Below are positions 33,455 through 45,204 of a stretch of 64,000 nucleotides of DNA, piece after piece. The first letter of the stretch is position 1. Every line of letters begins with the position of its first letter. Location: NCBI GenBank assembly GCA_038380435.1, contig JAWZYU010000019.1:34063801-34127800 (forward strand), written 5' to 3'. The position numbers and the translations under genes are program-made. The notes beneath the pieces were generated by a model, which made no database searches, had not been told where the DNA came from, and saw nothing but the letters and a program-made list of their open reading frames with translations. Origin of the DNA: Ryuthela nishihirai. Taxonomy: Eukaryota; Arthropoda; Arachnida; Araneae; Heptathelidae.

Positions 33455-34223
33455 TGTTATAAATTAAAATGATTGAAATTGAACGTGGGATCTAAAATAA
33501 TAACAGGTAACAATAAATCTAAAATAAAATAATTTATTACAAAAGTATGGACGAAATTTTTATATAAATAACTTTCAATCAACCCAAATGTCTATCAGCA
33601 TAAAATAAATCTTCAGAAGATCATATCACCTTTTCTATTCATACAAAAAGTTGTTTCCTCCACAATTCTCAACAGTCGTTAAGTGACACAATTAAATTTA
33701 TGAATAAACATGTAATCAATGAAGAATAGCCTTACCAATTCATAAATAGCTAAATATAACTCTGTAACAAAGGAAGAAATCTTTCGACAGAAAAGTTGAG
33801 ATAGATCTAATAGTCTGACTTACATAAAACCTTTACACATCTTTAAGTGTCTTAAACATCTTTATTTTTCTTACCGGTCCACTAACTGAATCACTAAATT
33901 ATTTATCTTTCCGCGAACACACACCAAAGAAAAAGCACTTCGTATTCACTATACTTCGTATTCACTATACTGTATTCACTAACACACACCAAAGAAAAAG
34001 CACTTCGTATTCACTATACTTCGTATTCACTATACTATCGACTTAAACAAAACTACATGTTTCTTCTAAACTTATTCTTAATTCCATTCCGTTCGGTATC
34101 GTTTTTGACGTAATTCTCGCGTTGAAGCATATGCTAGCGTTCGAAATGATACATCACATCATAAGTTTCAAGTTCAAAAATTTTAAATTGTAGCAAATTG
34201 TAGTAGTGTTCATCTGCGTAACA
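33455..34223 (-). mobile_element. Solo LTR-X with ATAT flanks
   Basis: Left edge TGTTATAAATTAAAAT, right edge CTGCGTAACA; the inside follows the same order as 20387-21143 (ATTTATTACAAAAGTATG, AAATCTTCAGAAGATC, GTTGTTTCCTCCACAATTCT, CTTTTTTTACTGT-like, GACGTAATTCTCGCGTTGAAG). ATAT stands directly on both sides (33451-33454, 34224-34227), consistent with a 4-bp target duplication, though the local sequence is AT-rich. No internal sequence remains. It inserted in or beside the A/T tail of the preceding SINE-B. Confidence 0.82.
33916..34036. repeat. Tandem duplication inside the solo LTR
   Basis: ACACACACCAAAGAAAAAGC followed by two CTTCGTATTCACTATA units is present twice head-to-tail, about 64 bp apart. 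The other LTR-X copies have it once. Confidence 0.88.
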
Positions 34224-35659
34224 ATATTATTGCAAGTTGTATATTATATATTTGAAAAATGATTGAAACATTAATAAATAACAATAATTAAAAATGAATT
34301 CATCTTAAAAGTTTTGCTATTTTTCTTTATTTTGTGCTATTTTTCTTAAGCTCCTTCTCTAGATTTTTTTATCAATTATTATTCTGGTTGAGTGTAATAT
34401 ATTTTGTGCTCAGTTTTAGTGGTTTACAATTTTTGTTTTGCCTCCATTTCGGTTGATAGAATTCTCCAGAAATGATCAAGCTTCTTTTCCCCCTTCTTAT
34501 ATTCAGCCCTGCTCTCAAGGGTAATAAGAACCCCAAAACATCACTACACATTCATCTTACCCTCAGAGCATCAGAAGACTATTTCCTATTCCTTACAGCA
34601 TACTTTGGAACAGCACACCCATCTTATTAACGAAGTCGATTGCATTATGCAGAATAAGTACAACGTGATGTCTATATCACAGTAGAAGATTTCGTCCCAT
34701 CCCACCCCACCCATTCCCCCCAATCACCCTTTGCTTACGGCGCAGTTCTGTGCTCAACTTTTGCAACGGGTTATTACCTGAAATGATACAAACTGGACAA
34801 ATTGCTTCGGCGAGATTCAGCTGATAAGAGCTTTCGCTCTCTGATGTGATTGATGGAAAATTAATGAATCAAGAACACATTTCTGACGTCGATCGTGGGT
34901 CTACTTGATGACGCAGTTCCAAGTCTTGATATTCGTTGCCGGCTGTGCTGAGCAATTAAATAGGGAAGCGAAAATGGCCTGTCAGTTATCACTAGGCAGA
35001 GTCATTCATCAGTCATTTTTTTTTTCGTTTTCCTTCTCCATAACCTTTCGTTCTGGTTAAGTATTCACCGCTCCTTCTCTACATGCATGAAGGTAATGAA
35101 ACCTCCGTGTTGTTACGGTATAATTCACCTAGTCACGAAAAAGTGACTAACCGACGTTGAACTTAACTAAAAGTCCTGATTTTGAAATGACGGAAAGAAA
35201 TATCGGGGAGACAATAATCAAACTGGGAAGGAATACGGAAATCTAAATGCTCTTAATGGCCAGAAAAAAAATATTTTTCAAAGATTGTAACGCAACAAAC
35301 AGGCATACATTGTAGCAGTTGACTTAGAGCAATCATTAACATTTCTTACCAACATTCAGGAAACTAGTTGCACTCGTTCTGCTGTTAGCAATACTCCAAG
35401 GGAGTTAATTTAGAAATTCTAGAATTAACCTAGAATAGGAAGTTAATTGAGAAGATTTTTCTGTTTCATATGGGAGGTTCTCTGCAGCTAAAATTGACAA
35501 TGAAGATATGATCTAAAACTTGCTTTTTATTGACAAATTTATTTTTCGGGAAGTGGCTACATATTATTTTTGTCAACAGTTCCCATTTATGGAATTTTCA
35601 GTGTTTTTTCTATGATTTTTTTACTACAGCAACACTAATGGTACTATATTAAATACATA
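34224..35659. other. Intergenic, no recognised gene
   Basis: AT-rich to 34480, then more mixed sequence with a CCCATCCCACCCCACCCATT pyrimidine tract near 34695 and unique-looking sequence at 34780-35110. No frame of interest. Confidence 0.45.
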
Positions 35660-36950
35660 CGGAGGGCGTTCAAAACGTTCTTGACACGAGCCTGTAGATT
35701 TGAGCCCGTTCCTCGGAAGTTAACGAGCTACGACTTCTTTGAAAGCTTGTATAAACTTGCCATTACCTGTTAAAACAAAGGCCAATCATCATTCTCTTCG
35801 CTGACGGCGAGTAAAGTTCGGCCTGCGAAATTTGTGCACTGTTGCTACGGAGCCTACTAAAGACGGGGAAAGATTTTACGTTTTCACAAGGATACAGCTT
35901 AGGGACGAAGCGAAAAAAAGTTCATGCCGATTTATCACAAGTATATGGAGATCATGCCTGATCATATTGCACTGTTACAGAATGGATATTTTGAAGACCT
36001 TCCTCGTGCAGGGAAACCGAAGGAGGCCGTGAACGAGAGAACCATCGCTGCTTTCGTGAACACATTAAGGAAAACCTACAAATCGCAGTTCAGGTAATAA
36101 CTTTAGATGTCAGTGTATCGATTGACAGTGTGGAAATAATTATTCATCTACATTTGAGTTCCGAAAGATCTGTACCAAATGGGTACACCAGAAACTGACA
36201 GAACAGCAAGGAAAAAGGGCTAGAATCTATTCGTGTAAGGAGATGCTAGTAATGCTTGAACTTAATAGCCCCAAATGGTTAACAGATATTATCACAGGTG
36301 ATGAAACGTGATTTTAGTACTATAGAATTCCCAGAAAAAACGCCAATTATGTTCGTGTTGCAGAAGATGAATAGCGTCTCCAAATCCTCCAAGACTTTCG
36401 CTCAAGGAAGATAATGTTAACAATTTTTTTCAATTCCCAACGAATGGTAGCCGTGGACACCTTACCTCAAAAATGACTATAAGTGGCCAATACTACACCA
36501 ACATTGTTTTGCCCAAAATGATTAAGGAGATGAAGGAGCATCGTCCAACAACAGACGTGTATCGCAGGTTCTCCTTCTTCATGGCCATGCCAGGGCTCAC
36601 AAAACCCGGCAAGTAATGGCCTCTTTGGAGCAGGAGAAAATCAAATATCTACCTCATCCTGCATATTCTTCCGATCTTGCACCATGCGATTTTTGGTTGT
36701 TTAAAAAAATTAAAAAGGAACTTGCTGGGAATTCATTTTTCAAGGATTCAAGACCTTGCAAAATGCGTTCATTCAGAGTTGCGGAGTGTTCCCCAATAGG
36801 AGTAGCACCAAGCGTTCCAGAATTGGAGTCTGGAAACTTTCCATAGATGCTGGAGAGGAGTACTTTGAAGGACAGTGAAAGTTTTATTGAGGTAAGTGCA
36901 ATGATTTCTGTTCAGATGCATGTCAAGAACTTTTTGAACGCCTTTCAAAT
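35660..36950 (+). mobile_element. mariner element, inactivated transposase
   Basis: Terminal inverted repeats of about 28 bp bound it: GGCGTTCAAAACGTTCTTGA at the left and, in complement, GGCGTTCAAAAAGTTCTTGA at the right. Length (about 1.29 kb) is normal for mariner. Remains of the transposase read left to right: an N-terminal part at 35832-36032, ITGDET at about 36294-36312 followed by a stop where the family has tryptophan, a corrupted second catalytic block (HGHARAH instead of HDNARAH), then YLPHPAYSSDLAPCDFWLF with the third-aspartate region at 36640-36700. Stops and frameshifts throughout mean it is dead. Confidence 0.92.
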
Positions 36951-37206
36951 ATTAAATAGATTAAATGCAGAAAAGACTTTATTTTTTTTAATTTTACCGA
37001 ATTCTGAAAAAAATTTTATTTGAAAATAATTTAACGATGGAATTGGAAAGTACGATCTTTTCGAGCAAATGCATTCTAAACTTCCGAAAAGTTCGGTTTT
37101 TTTGGTCAAATTTTTGTATTTACTGACTTTAGATTTCATCTCATGTTTTTTGTAGGCGTTTTCTTTATGAAAAAAGCTAGCGGTACTGTATTAAAGACAT
37201 AATGAG

Positions 37207-37321
37207 ACAATAAAAAAATAAAAATAAATACCCCCTCAAGCAGCTGCTTGCCACAGAGGTCTGACAGGAGCCTGTCAGTTTATATGCCATAGTAGAAGGT
37301 CTGTGAGGATGGCAGGACCCT
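37207..37321 (-). mobile_element. SINE-B 3' half
   Basis: Complement of the SINE-B end: A-rich, then ATACCCCCTCAAGCAGCTGC, GACAGGAGCCTGTCAGTTTA and GGATGGCAGGACC. The tRNA head is missing, as in several minus copies here. Confidence 0.92.
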
Positions 37322-37689
37322 TCCAGTGATAAATTTTCGATAACAGTAGATTTTACCAATAAGCACATTAGTTTTAATTTTTGATCGTACAAAATTTTAC
37401 ATTAATCAATTAAGCTTCTGACAAGCCATTACAATCTTAAAAAGTTGAAGTTTGATTCTAATTAAAGGCAAACATAGATAATTATTTCACATATTATTTA
37501 TCACATAATTGATTATCTTAACTTTTAAAATAAAATGACTAAATATATTTTTCTTTTGTAAATCAATGTTATAGCACATATTGCAAATTGTATAGGAATT
37601 GAATGGAACATTGTAACTTTCTCTCTAAGATGAGGTCTTATTATTAAAACAAATGCGTAAATTAGTATTATGTATCAAGCAGGATCTAT
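37322..37689. other. AT-rich intergenic sequence
   Basis: No feature recognised. Confidence 0.5.
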
Positions 37690-37925
37690 AAAATTATATA
37701 AACTGGGTCAATCGAGTAGAAAGAAGGTAAAAAGGGGGAGGGGGGTCAACAGACTAGATTTCCATTGCAGTATAACATTTCCCCCTCCCTTTTACAGTTT
37801 TAAAAAATATTCTTGAAAATTGCATTAAATATACATTAGTTCAATATTTTTTTGAATCTTTACTACCATTCCCAAATGGGGAGGATGACCTTCTTACCCA
37901 CCCCCCTAAATCTGGCTCTGTTGTA
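37690..37925 (+). mobile_element. R1 dispersed repeat copy
   Basis: GATCTATAAAATTATATAAA, GGGTCAATCGAGTAGAAAG, GACTAGATTTCCATTGCAGT, ACATTTCCCCCTCCCTTTTA and CTTGAAAATTGCATTAAATA in order, ending CTAAATCTGGCTCTG, which matches the GGATCTAG..GGCC end of other copies in diverged form. Confidence 0.7.
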
Positions 37926-39202
37926 TAATATTATTTCTATAAATTGGATTACCGTATTTGAAATATTAAATATAGTGGCCTCAATCCACTCCACTCATTC
38001 TGTATGAATCGTATTATCCAACCTAAAACGAATTTTTAATTTGTCCGTAAAAACAATAATTACCTCTTATAACAAAACAGTTGCATTTTCCTTACCATCC
38101 TTCGTTTAAAGGGTGAAACGTTTGTTGCCAGTGTAAACTTCGTGATCTTCGCATTCCACCACCAAAATTTCAAATTTCTACTTTAATTATATCGCTAGTT
38201 CTAATCTGCAATTAAAATTCAACTTTCTTAATGGTGTTAAACTTTGATTTTTGTGTAAGAAAATTATACTGTACAATTTTTGTGCAAGAATAACATATGT
38301 ATAATTTTCTTAAAGTAATAATTTATAACTTCGATATAGTGAAGTTATATTGGAATAATTATTTTGTGATAAATTTCGAATCAATCGATTTTGTGCAAAA
38401 CATAAAGGTTGTAAATTAAAGATAATGTTTGTAAATATAGAGTCATTTTCTTTACTTATTATACTGAGTTTCTATCTCAAATGAACAATAAAATTCGTGT
38501 CTTTATTTAAAAAATAAGAAAAGGGCAGCACATTTGTTCATTAACAAATGACTCAAAAATATTCGAAGGTGGTTCAGGAATAATGGCACTCAAATCTGAA
38601 ATCTATACCAAATTCTTCAGCAATTTTCTTTCAAACACGACTTTCTCAAGTTGTTCTATCATTTCAAATTGTTAACGATAGTTAAAGTAACATGTTTTCT
38701 CATTATACCACTTTTCAACTGCTTAGGACCCGTAATTAAATCAAATATTTTAATTTAATTAAATAGCAGAAAACAAATTATCGTGTTATAAGCAAAATTG
38801 TCCGTCTCCAAACGAAACACGTTTGTTGAGTGAGTTGAGCGATAACATCCGTCAATCCGTTTTAGCTGTATCCGGGCTAGATAAATGGTTTACTCTATAT
38901 ATATTTTATTGTAAAAATTTCTATTCTACCTAATTTTGCATAGCTTTTCGCACATTATTTTTCTGTTTATTAAAACGGTTGTTCTGTCATATCGTAACAA
39001 CTCATGTCTTAAAACTCGTTGAATGATTATAAGGAATTGTATATCAAATAAAATTTGTTGACGCGTTACTGTCATAAGCTGTAAAAATTTACCAAAACCC
39101 ATAGTTTTCAGGTATATTTATATGGAAGCTATACAGCAAACAAACTTGTCTAGAAATATATGAGACTTTAAAAGATGAGAACCAATGCTTATTAAAATAT
39201 AT
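37926..39202. other. AT-rich intergenic sequence
   Basis: No gene or ordered repeat recognised. Confidence 0.5.
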
Positions 39203-40343
39203 TGTTATGAATTTTTAATACAAAATCTTGAGCGTGAGTTCAAAAGAATGTTTCATCATCATCATCCTCAAGCAGGAATAAAAATTTAGCTACCCGTGAG
39301 CTACATCTGCTGCATCTCTCCATTACACACCAATTGTAACAAGGTCCTGTTTGACATTGTCTGCCCACAGCATTCTACGTCTCCTCTGCTTTATGAAGCC
39401 TTTAGGCACACTGTTCATAACCTTATTCACTAACCTATAGTTATGCATACAGACAACACGGACAAACCAAAGGAGTCTCTCTCTGCATAATATGATGTTC
39501 AAAGGAAGTTGCCGACTCCTTTACCTAACCTCATCATTACTTACAAAGTTGAACCACCCTAATGCCCAAGATACAGCGTAAGCATCTAGAATCAAAAGCA
39601 TCAAGTTTCCTGCGATCTTGTTTATAAAGCGTCCAAGTTTAGCTACCATAACTAACCCTAGAAAGAATCAAACTATTATACAGTCTAATTATAATCTTTA
39701 GGTGCAGACGCCTATTGGTAGAATATAAAGCATGTTTAGCAACAAAAACTCATAAATGAGCTAATTTATTACAAAAGTATAAAAACCGCATATATAAAAT
39801 AATTTCAACTAATGCAAATCCTTATCTTCATCAGAATGAAGCTAAACATAAAAAAAAATACTTCACATTATCCACCAATACTTCAAATAGTCGTATTACA
39901 ATTCTTACAGTCTCTTTCAAAGCATAAAGGAAAACTTTTACAACATTCAATAAGTGTCACAATTATCTTTGAAAATAAATCTGCAAATTAACAAGATTAA
40001 CGTTGCTAATTCCTTTTATATATTAAGTTCATCGCGCACCAGATGATTAACTCTTCCTACAGAGAAGTTAAGGTCAGCTCCGCTTGCTCAACTAACATAT
40101 CGCCTCTTCGGTTTGGTCGCCAAGACTCTTGAACAACTTTCCTAAGATTAACTTAATACTTAATCACTACGAGAAAAATTAATATACACTTTCAGCCACT
40201 ACCGACAATTATTCTTAAACATCCCTATTCAAGTTTTTACTGTTCCAATCGGCTAGTGACGTAATTCTCACGCTGAAGCACAACACAAGCGTCAATGACA
40301 CATCAACCATAGTTTTACTGTAGCACGTTCATCTGTCGTAACA
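39203..40343 (-). mobile_element. LTR-X copy interrupted by a LINE fragment, ATAT flanks
   Basis: Left edge TGTTATGAATTTTTAATAC, right edge CGTAACA; ATAT directly on both sides (39199-39202 and 40344-40347). Internal LTR-X blocks are GAGCGTGAGTTCAAAAGAAT on the left, then after the insertion TTTATTACAAAAGTATAAAAA, CAAAGCATAAAGGAAAACTT and GTGACGTAATTCTCACGCTG. The 500-bp interruption at 39252-39740 is absent from the other copies. Confidence 0.82.
39252..39740 (-). mobile_element. Non-LTR retrotransposon ORF2 C-terminal fragment nested in LTR-X
   Basis: Minus-strand translation gives LDAFDSRCLRCILGI then WFNFVSNDEV, typical of the sequence following the RT domain in RTE/CR1-like LINEs, and further down the element a region similar to R..RRR.LWADNV. 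Stops and frameshifts interrupt it. It is the longest of three related fragments in this window and the only one clearly dated relative to another element: it is younger than the LTR it splits. Confidence 0.7.
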
Positions 40344-41430
40344 ATATAAATATCAGGGTTTTATGTAAATACTAGCAGATTAAGCCCCTTGAAACATGCT
40401 GCTTTGGTTAAACGCGCAGTAGCTTTAATATACTTAGCAAACTTTTATCTCCGCTTCGACAGATTTCAGAGCCGGCAAAATTGGTCCCAAATTCCGTACG
40501 AGTGTTCCCTATGTGTGACCCCGTGTTTTGTACAGAACAAAAAAAAATCAGGTCCCTAGCATTGATCGCTTTGGAAACATCAGGAATCTGGCAACGATGA
40601 GTGGAGCTAACATCGCCTTGATTATTATGGAAATTATGAATGAGAAGTGAAATACGCTTCTCACGATCCTTTCGATGGGAAATGTTAACGATATCAATGA
40701 AGAACGGAGGAAAAACTGAAACAGGACACACTACTGCGATTGGACCCGAAATTCATATATTATAAAAAAGCTTCGATATTATATATATATATTTGTAAGG
40801 ACCATAATGAGAGCCTATTGTAAAATTTAAGATCGATATATTAAAAATGGTGAGATACAGAGAGTTACAAAGGTAATGAATGACCAAATGAGAGAATAGA
40901 GTAGTTTAATATTTGTATAATGGTGTGAAAATGTATAGTGATTGATATAAGTCTATTTGAATGAAAACTAATAGTAGAAGCTTTCTTTTTAACATATATA
41001 TTTTTTTGAATAGATATTTTTTAAATCGTCATTATGATCTCACATAACACAGATACAAAGAGATTTTTTTTTACATTTCACCCGCAAGCTAATAGCTTAT
41101 CTGCAGGAAATACACATGAATATTATTTTCCAGTCATAAAATGTTACTATAGTAATATATACTTAAACATTACGACAATATTTCACATATCGAAAGAGAA
41201 CAATTCCGATTGTTTCATAATAAAATTGAACAAAAAATTTTAAACAAATTATGCCTAAAGAAAAATAAACATTGTACACAAAAATTAACATAAAAAATAT
41301 ACAAGCACATTGGATTTCTCAGAATGATTAGAAACATTCTTTAAATAGTTTTTAACTTTTTACTAAATCTCAATAATAGTGTATATATTTTTGTACTTAG
41401 TAATAGTTTACAAATTTTGTGAAATCCTAT
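40344..41430. other. Intergenic, no recognised gene
   Basis: A 107-codon minus frame (40408-40731) lies in less AT-rich unique sequence but has no recognisable domain. TA microsatellite near 40774-40790. Confidence 0.4.
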
Positions 41431-41560
41431 CTGTCCTGGTAGCCGAGCGGCTACCTTGCTTGGCTATCGATAAAAGGGACTTGGGCTCGAACCCCGGATA
41501 GAGCACGTATGTTTCGTGCTGTCTTTCTGCTGAGATCTCGCCTTCCTCACAGACATTTAT
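41431..41560 (+). mobile_element. SINE-B, diverged 5' half
   Basis: TGTCCTGGTAGCCGAGCGGC, TTGCTTGGCTATCGATAAAA, GGGCTCGAACCCCGG and TTTCTGCTGAGATCTCGCC follow SINE-B order, with notable divergence, and stop before the tail. Confidence 0.75.
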
Positions 41561-41571
41561 GGTTCGCTATA

Positions 41572-41790
41572 CCGTCCGTCCCCTGGCCGAGTGGTTAGCG
41601 CGCTTGGCTACTGATCTAAGGGACCTGGGTTCGAGCCCCGGGTAAGGCATGGCTGTTTGTGTTGTTTTTCTGCTGAGGTCCTGCCATCCTCTCAGACCTT
41701 CTACTATGGCATATAAACTGACAGGCTCCTGTCAGACCTCTGTGGCAAGCAGCTGCTTGAGGGGGTATTTATTTATTTTTTTTATTTATA
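41572..41790 (+). mobile_element. SINE-B, full length
   Basis: Complete copy directly after a diverged partial one: CCCTGGCCGAGTGGTTAGCG, B box GGGTTCGAGCCCCGGG, tail AGGGGGTATTTATTTATTTT. The 99-codon plus frame starting at 41649 is a shadow. Confidence 0.93.
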
Positions 41791-41995
41791 CTGATAGGCC
41801 ACAGGGTCAAACTGCTGCTGAGAGAATAGTTTACTTAAAAAATTATGAATATCATTTTATATTCACCACCACAGCTGCATATTCCGTATTGAATTGCAGT
41901 ATAAACTTAGACATAGCAATGCCCAATTATGAATTGATTTCTTTTTAGTACAAGAGATTTCATCTAATATAATATCAGTGTTTCCCCCCGGTTAG

Positions 41996-42218
41996 TGCCG
42001 AGGGAGTTGGCTTAGTCGATAACACGCCAGGATCGTAATCTGCATTTCTTAGGTTCGAGTCCCAGCTCGGCTAGCATTGATATGGCCTTGATGGGAGGTT
42101 TCCGTCTTCTTCGATACAGCCGTCTAATGTATTCCCTTTCCCAGCTCTTCTGACTTGGTCATTTAGCCCATTGTGTGCAAATAAGTGCCGCTCAGAGGTA
42201 AAACAACCTAATCCCAGG
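41996..42218 (+). mobile_element. SINE-A, internally deleted copy
   Basis: Head GTTGGCTTAGTCGATAACAC with a good B box AGGTTCGAGTCCCAGC, then a jump from GCATTGATAT straight to GGCCTTGATGGGAGG, and the tail GAGGTAAAACAACCTAATCC. Confidence 0.85.
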
Positions 42219-42571
42219 ATGAGCATCTCTCTGATCAGCAAGTCAGCTGAAAATATTTTCGCTATCCGGCAAGAACTATGTTCATCCTCCCTTACGATAT
42301 AAGTGCCGTTCTTATTATAAGTATTTAAGTAAAGGACTCTGAAATAGATGAAACACCTCTACATATATTTCTTTATGAAATTTTGATTCCTAGAATGAAG
42401 TTCATATTTTAAACTCCTTTATCAATTAAAAAACAAAAGCAATATTTTGAAATAGCGTATTTTGGAAAAAAAATTTCTAATAATGTTAAAAGTAATTACT
42501 TTTTTTCTCGTCATCGGTTCTTGTTGCTGAATTGGTGTCGTGTAGCTGGGCCGCCTATTGCGATTTGCTGG
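42219..42571. other. Intergenic, no recognised feature
   Basis: AT-rich; nothing recognised. Confidence 0.5.
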
Positions 42572-42724
42572 TTTTACCTCTGAGCAGGCCTTTTTTTGCA
42601 TACAATGGACTGAATGGCCACCCCGAAGGCTCAAGAGAAGTTTGAGGGAAGGGAGTCCACAACTCAGCTGTTAGGAGACAGATAGTAGCCTCCCGTCGAG
42701 GCCATCCAGCGTGTTCTTTAACGT
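42572..42724 (-). mobile_element. SINE-A 3' part
   Basis: Tail complement GGTTTTACCTCTGAGCAGG to CATCCAGCGTGTTCTTTAAC; then a second copy begins. Confidence 0.85.
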
Positions 42725-43165
42725 TGGATTGTCTTGCTTCTAAGCAAATTTTTTTTGCATATAATGGGTTAAATGAACAGGTCACAAGTACCCTGAGGGC
42801 TGACAGTAGGTTAAGGGAAAGGGACCCATTGGATAGCTGTTAAGAGACAGATAATAGTCACCAGTCAAGATCATCCAGCATGTTCCTTAACTTGCTCGAG
42901 ATATGGCTCTCCTGAACACGCGCCCAAAGCTTTACGACTCATCGAAAGGGCGGCGGCTTTTCCAAACCCATCTTGTCTCATTTCTGACCGGCGGCTTTTC
43001 CAAACCCATCTTTTCTCATTTCTGACCGGCGGCTTTTCCAAACCCATCTTGTCTCATTTCTGACCGGCGGCTATAAATCTGAACTGTGGCACAGGTGGGA
43101 TTCGAACCTGGGAAATGCAGATCATAAGCATAGTATGCTATTGACTCTTACCAATCACCACCCTT
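42725..43165 (-). mobile_element. SINE-A copy joined to the previous one, with internal 38-bp expansion
   Basis: TTGGATTGTCTTGCTTCTAA starts a second tail, and the body continues to the B box complement GGATTCGAACCTGGGAAATG. Inside, CGGCGGCTTTTCCAAACCCA plus TCTTGTCTCATTTCTGAC (38 bp) is present three times plus a partial unit at 42951-43073. That segment occurs once in other copies. Confidence 0.88.
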
Positions 43166-43502
43166 TCCCATCGGGACGGTTTCAATAATTAATAAAATGT
43201 ATAATAATACATTAAAGCCTTCTTTTACATTGCAGTTATAACTTTTAATGGATTCTTTATATGTAGTCTACTTTAACTTGCAGTTGACTATATGTAGCCG
43301 TGTTTGTATCCTTGAACATATTCTTTGCCTTTGACTTTGAACGAATGAGGGGAAACACAAGCAGTTTAGGGAGTTTTGAAGACTGAGAATGCCAAGTCGC
43401 TTTCGGAATCTAACATCATTGGTCATCTTCAAGTTAATCATCTAAATCTTATCTGAATGTGGATCTGAATATTCGCGTTATGTTCCTTACCCTTAGAATA
43501 TT
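43166..43502. other. AT-rich intergenic sequence
   Basis: Nothing recognised. Confidence 0.5.
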
Positions 43503-43618
43503 TAAAATAAAAAAAATAAAATAAATACCCCCTCAAGCAGCTGCTTGCCACAGAGGTCTGACAGGAGCCTGTCAGTTTATATGCCACAGTAGAAGGTCTG
43601 AAAGGATGGCAGGATTAC
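43503..43618 (-). mobile_element. SINE-B 3' half
   Basis: ATACCCCCTCAAGCAGCTGC to GGATGGCAGGA, same extent as the 37207 copy. Confidence 0.92.
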
Positions 43619-45204
43619 ATAAAAAAATTCCATTCCGAGAAACCCGTTAATCCTAGAGCTACTGGTTTTACATTTAATCACGACGTAAAGGATGATCTGT
43701 TCCTCAATATCTTTTGTCCGATCCTGAAATCCCCCTAATTCGCATATCACTAACTTAATTAAATGATTGATGCCTATATTTTTCCTACACGACAAATTCC
43801 CCTTTCTGATCTTCCTACGAAACTAGCGACAACTTTCTCGCAAACGATTTCCCTTTGACCGTCTAAGAAGTCATTAAACGTCTGCGATTTCTCCAAATCC
43901 TTCGAAGTACATGAAAGAAAAACAGGCATAATGTGTCACTGACACACGAAGTCGACTTTGAATGATAGCCCCTAGATTATACGTTTACAAAAGTTTTGGC
44001 TCGATAACTAGCAATTTCATCCTCTTGGCGAGTTTCATTCGTATACTTTTATTGCGATTATTATTTTCTAACGAATCACGCTTCTCTTTCTTCCTCAACA
44101 GTTTCAAGTTAATAGCAGCATAAAGTAACTCTGATCTCAACACTCTTTATCATCATCATCTTCATGTGTTTGGTTCCAATCAGTGAGTACCCAAAGGATG
44201 ATAAATAGCGCGTGTATCTCTGTCACGTCCTTGGATGAATTGATAAACACCAGAGAGTGGTGGGAGAAGATTAGAAGAACTATCAGACAAGAGAATTAAA
44301 GAAGAGTATCTGAAGTAATCAACGCTCCAAATTTTAATTTCTCTTGTACCCGATTGCATGGGGTCTTGATACAGATTACCACGAATCCCTTAGAGACCAG
44401 AATGAAAAGACCGATAATATATCAGGAAAGCTAATTAATAAGTAATTAATCTCAGACGAACCTGCAAATTAGGAACAATTAGTGTCTGTCGTCTGGATCG
44501 TAATTGTCGATGGTGGGGAAATATCGCTTCGCGGAGCGTCTCCCCCGTTCGGAGCACGTGGAGCAGATGATGTTCCCTGGCGAGATTTATTACACAGATA
44601 GTCGTCCTTTCTTTTTCTCCCTTATCGTAAAGCTAATTATTCTAATTTTGTAGCAAACCATGAACAAATTAGCTCCCTAATTGGAGTCACGTGGTAGAAA
44701 ATGCTTTTGAATAATAAATTGTTTTTAGGATGAGATTTTTTTTTAAATGCTCAAGCTCGTTTGTAATAGATGTCTTTGAGTATTACAGAGCAGTCTAATG
44801 GCGTGCGTTTTGGTTTCTTATAAATGAGACAGTGTTGAATTTTTATATGCTGCCCGTGGAGATTTTCCAGTTTATGGCAGGAATTTGCAAATTTTGGAGC
44901 GAAATTAATGCAACTACTAAAGAAAATAAAACAAAGCTTCTCTGAGGTGAAATAAAATCGTTTTAACTAGTGGACAAATGGACCACCTATGAGGAGACGG
45001 AAACAGGGAGGGGGGGGGGGGGGGCAGTCACTTGACTTTGAAAACTAGAGATTAAAAATTAAAATGTGATCCCGGTTGCTCACTCCAAAATTACGAGAAA
45101 AAAATAATTAAACTAAGTTGTTGTTTTAAATGAGACGACTATCATTGGATATTTAACGATATGAAATATCAACATATTATTAATATTACACATGCAAGGA
45201 TCTA
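43619..45204. other. Intergenic, includes a unique-looking segment with homeodomain-type sites
   Basis: No gene. Between 44430 and 44720 the sequence is free of recognised repeats and contains repeated TAAT/ATTA cores (AATTAATAAGTAATTAATC, ACAATTAGTGT, GTAATTGTCG, AGCTAATTATTCTAATTTTG, CTAATTGGAG) around a GC-rich centre (ATCGCTTCGCGGAGCGTC). This could be a regulatory element, but AT-rich DNA gives such cores by chance. G16 runs near 45009. Confidence 0.3.

Noticed and set aside
40408..40731. 107-codon minus frame next to an LTR
   Set aside because: No domain or composition signal recognised; length is within what chance gives in this window.
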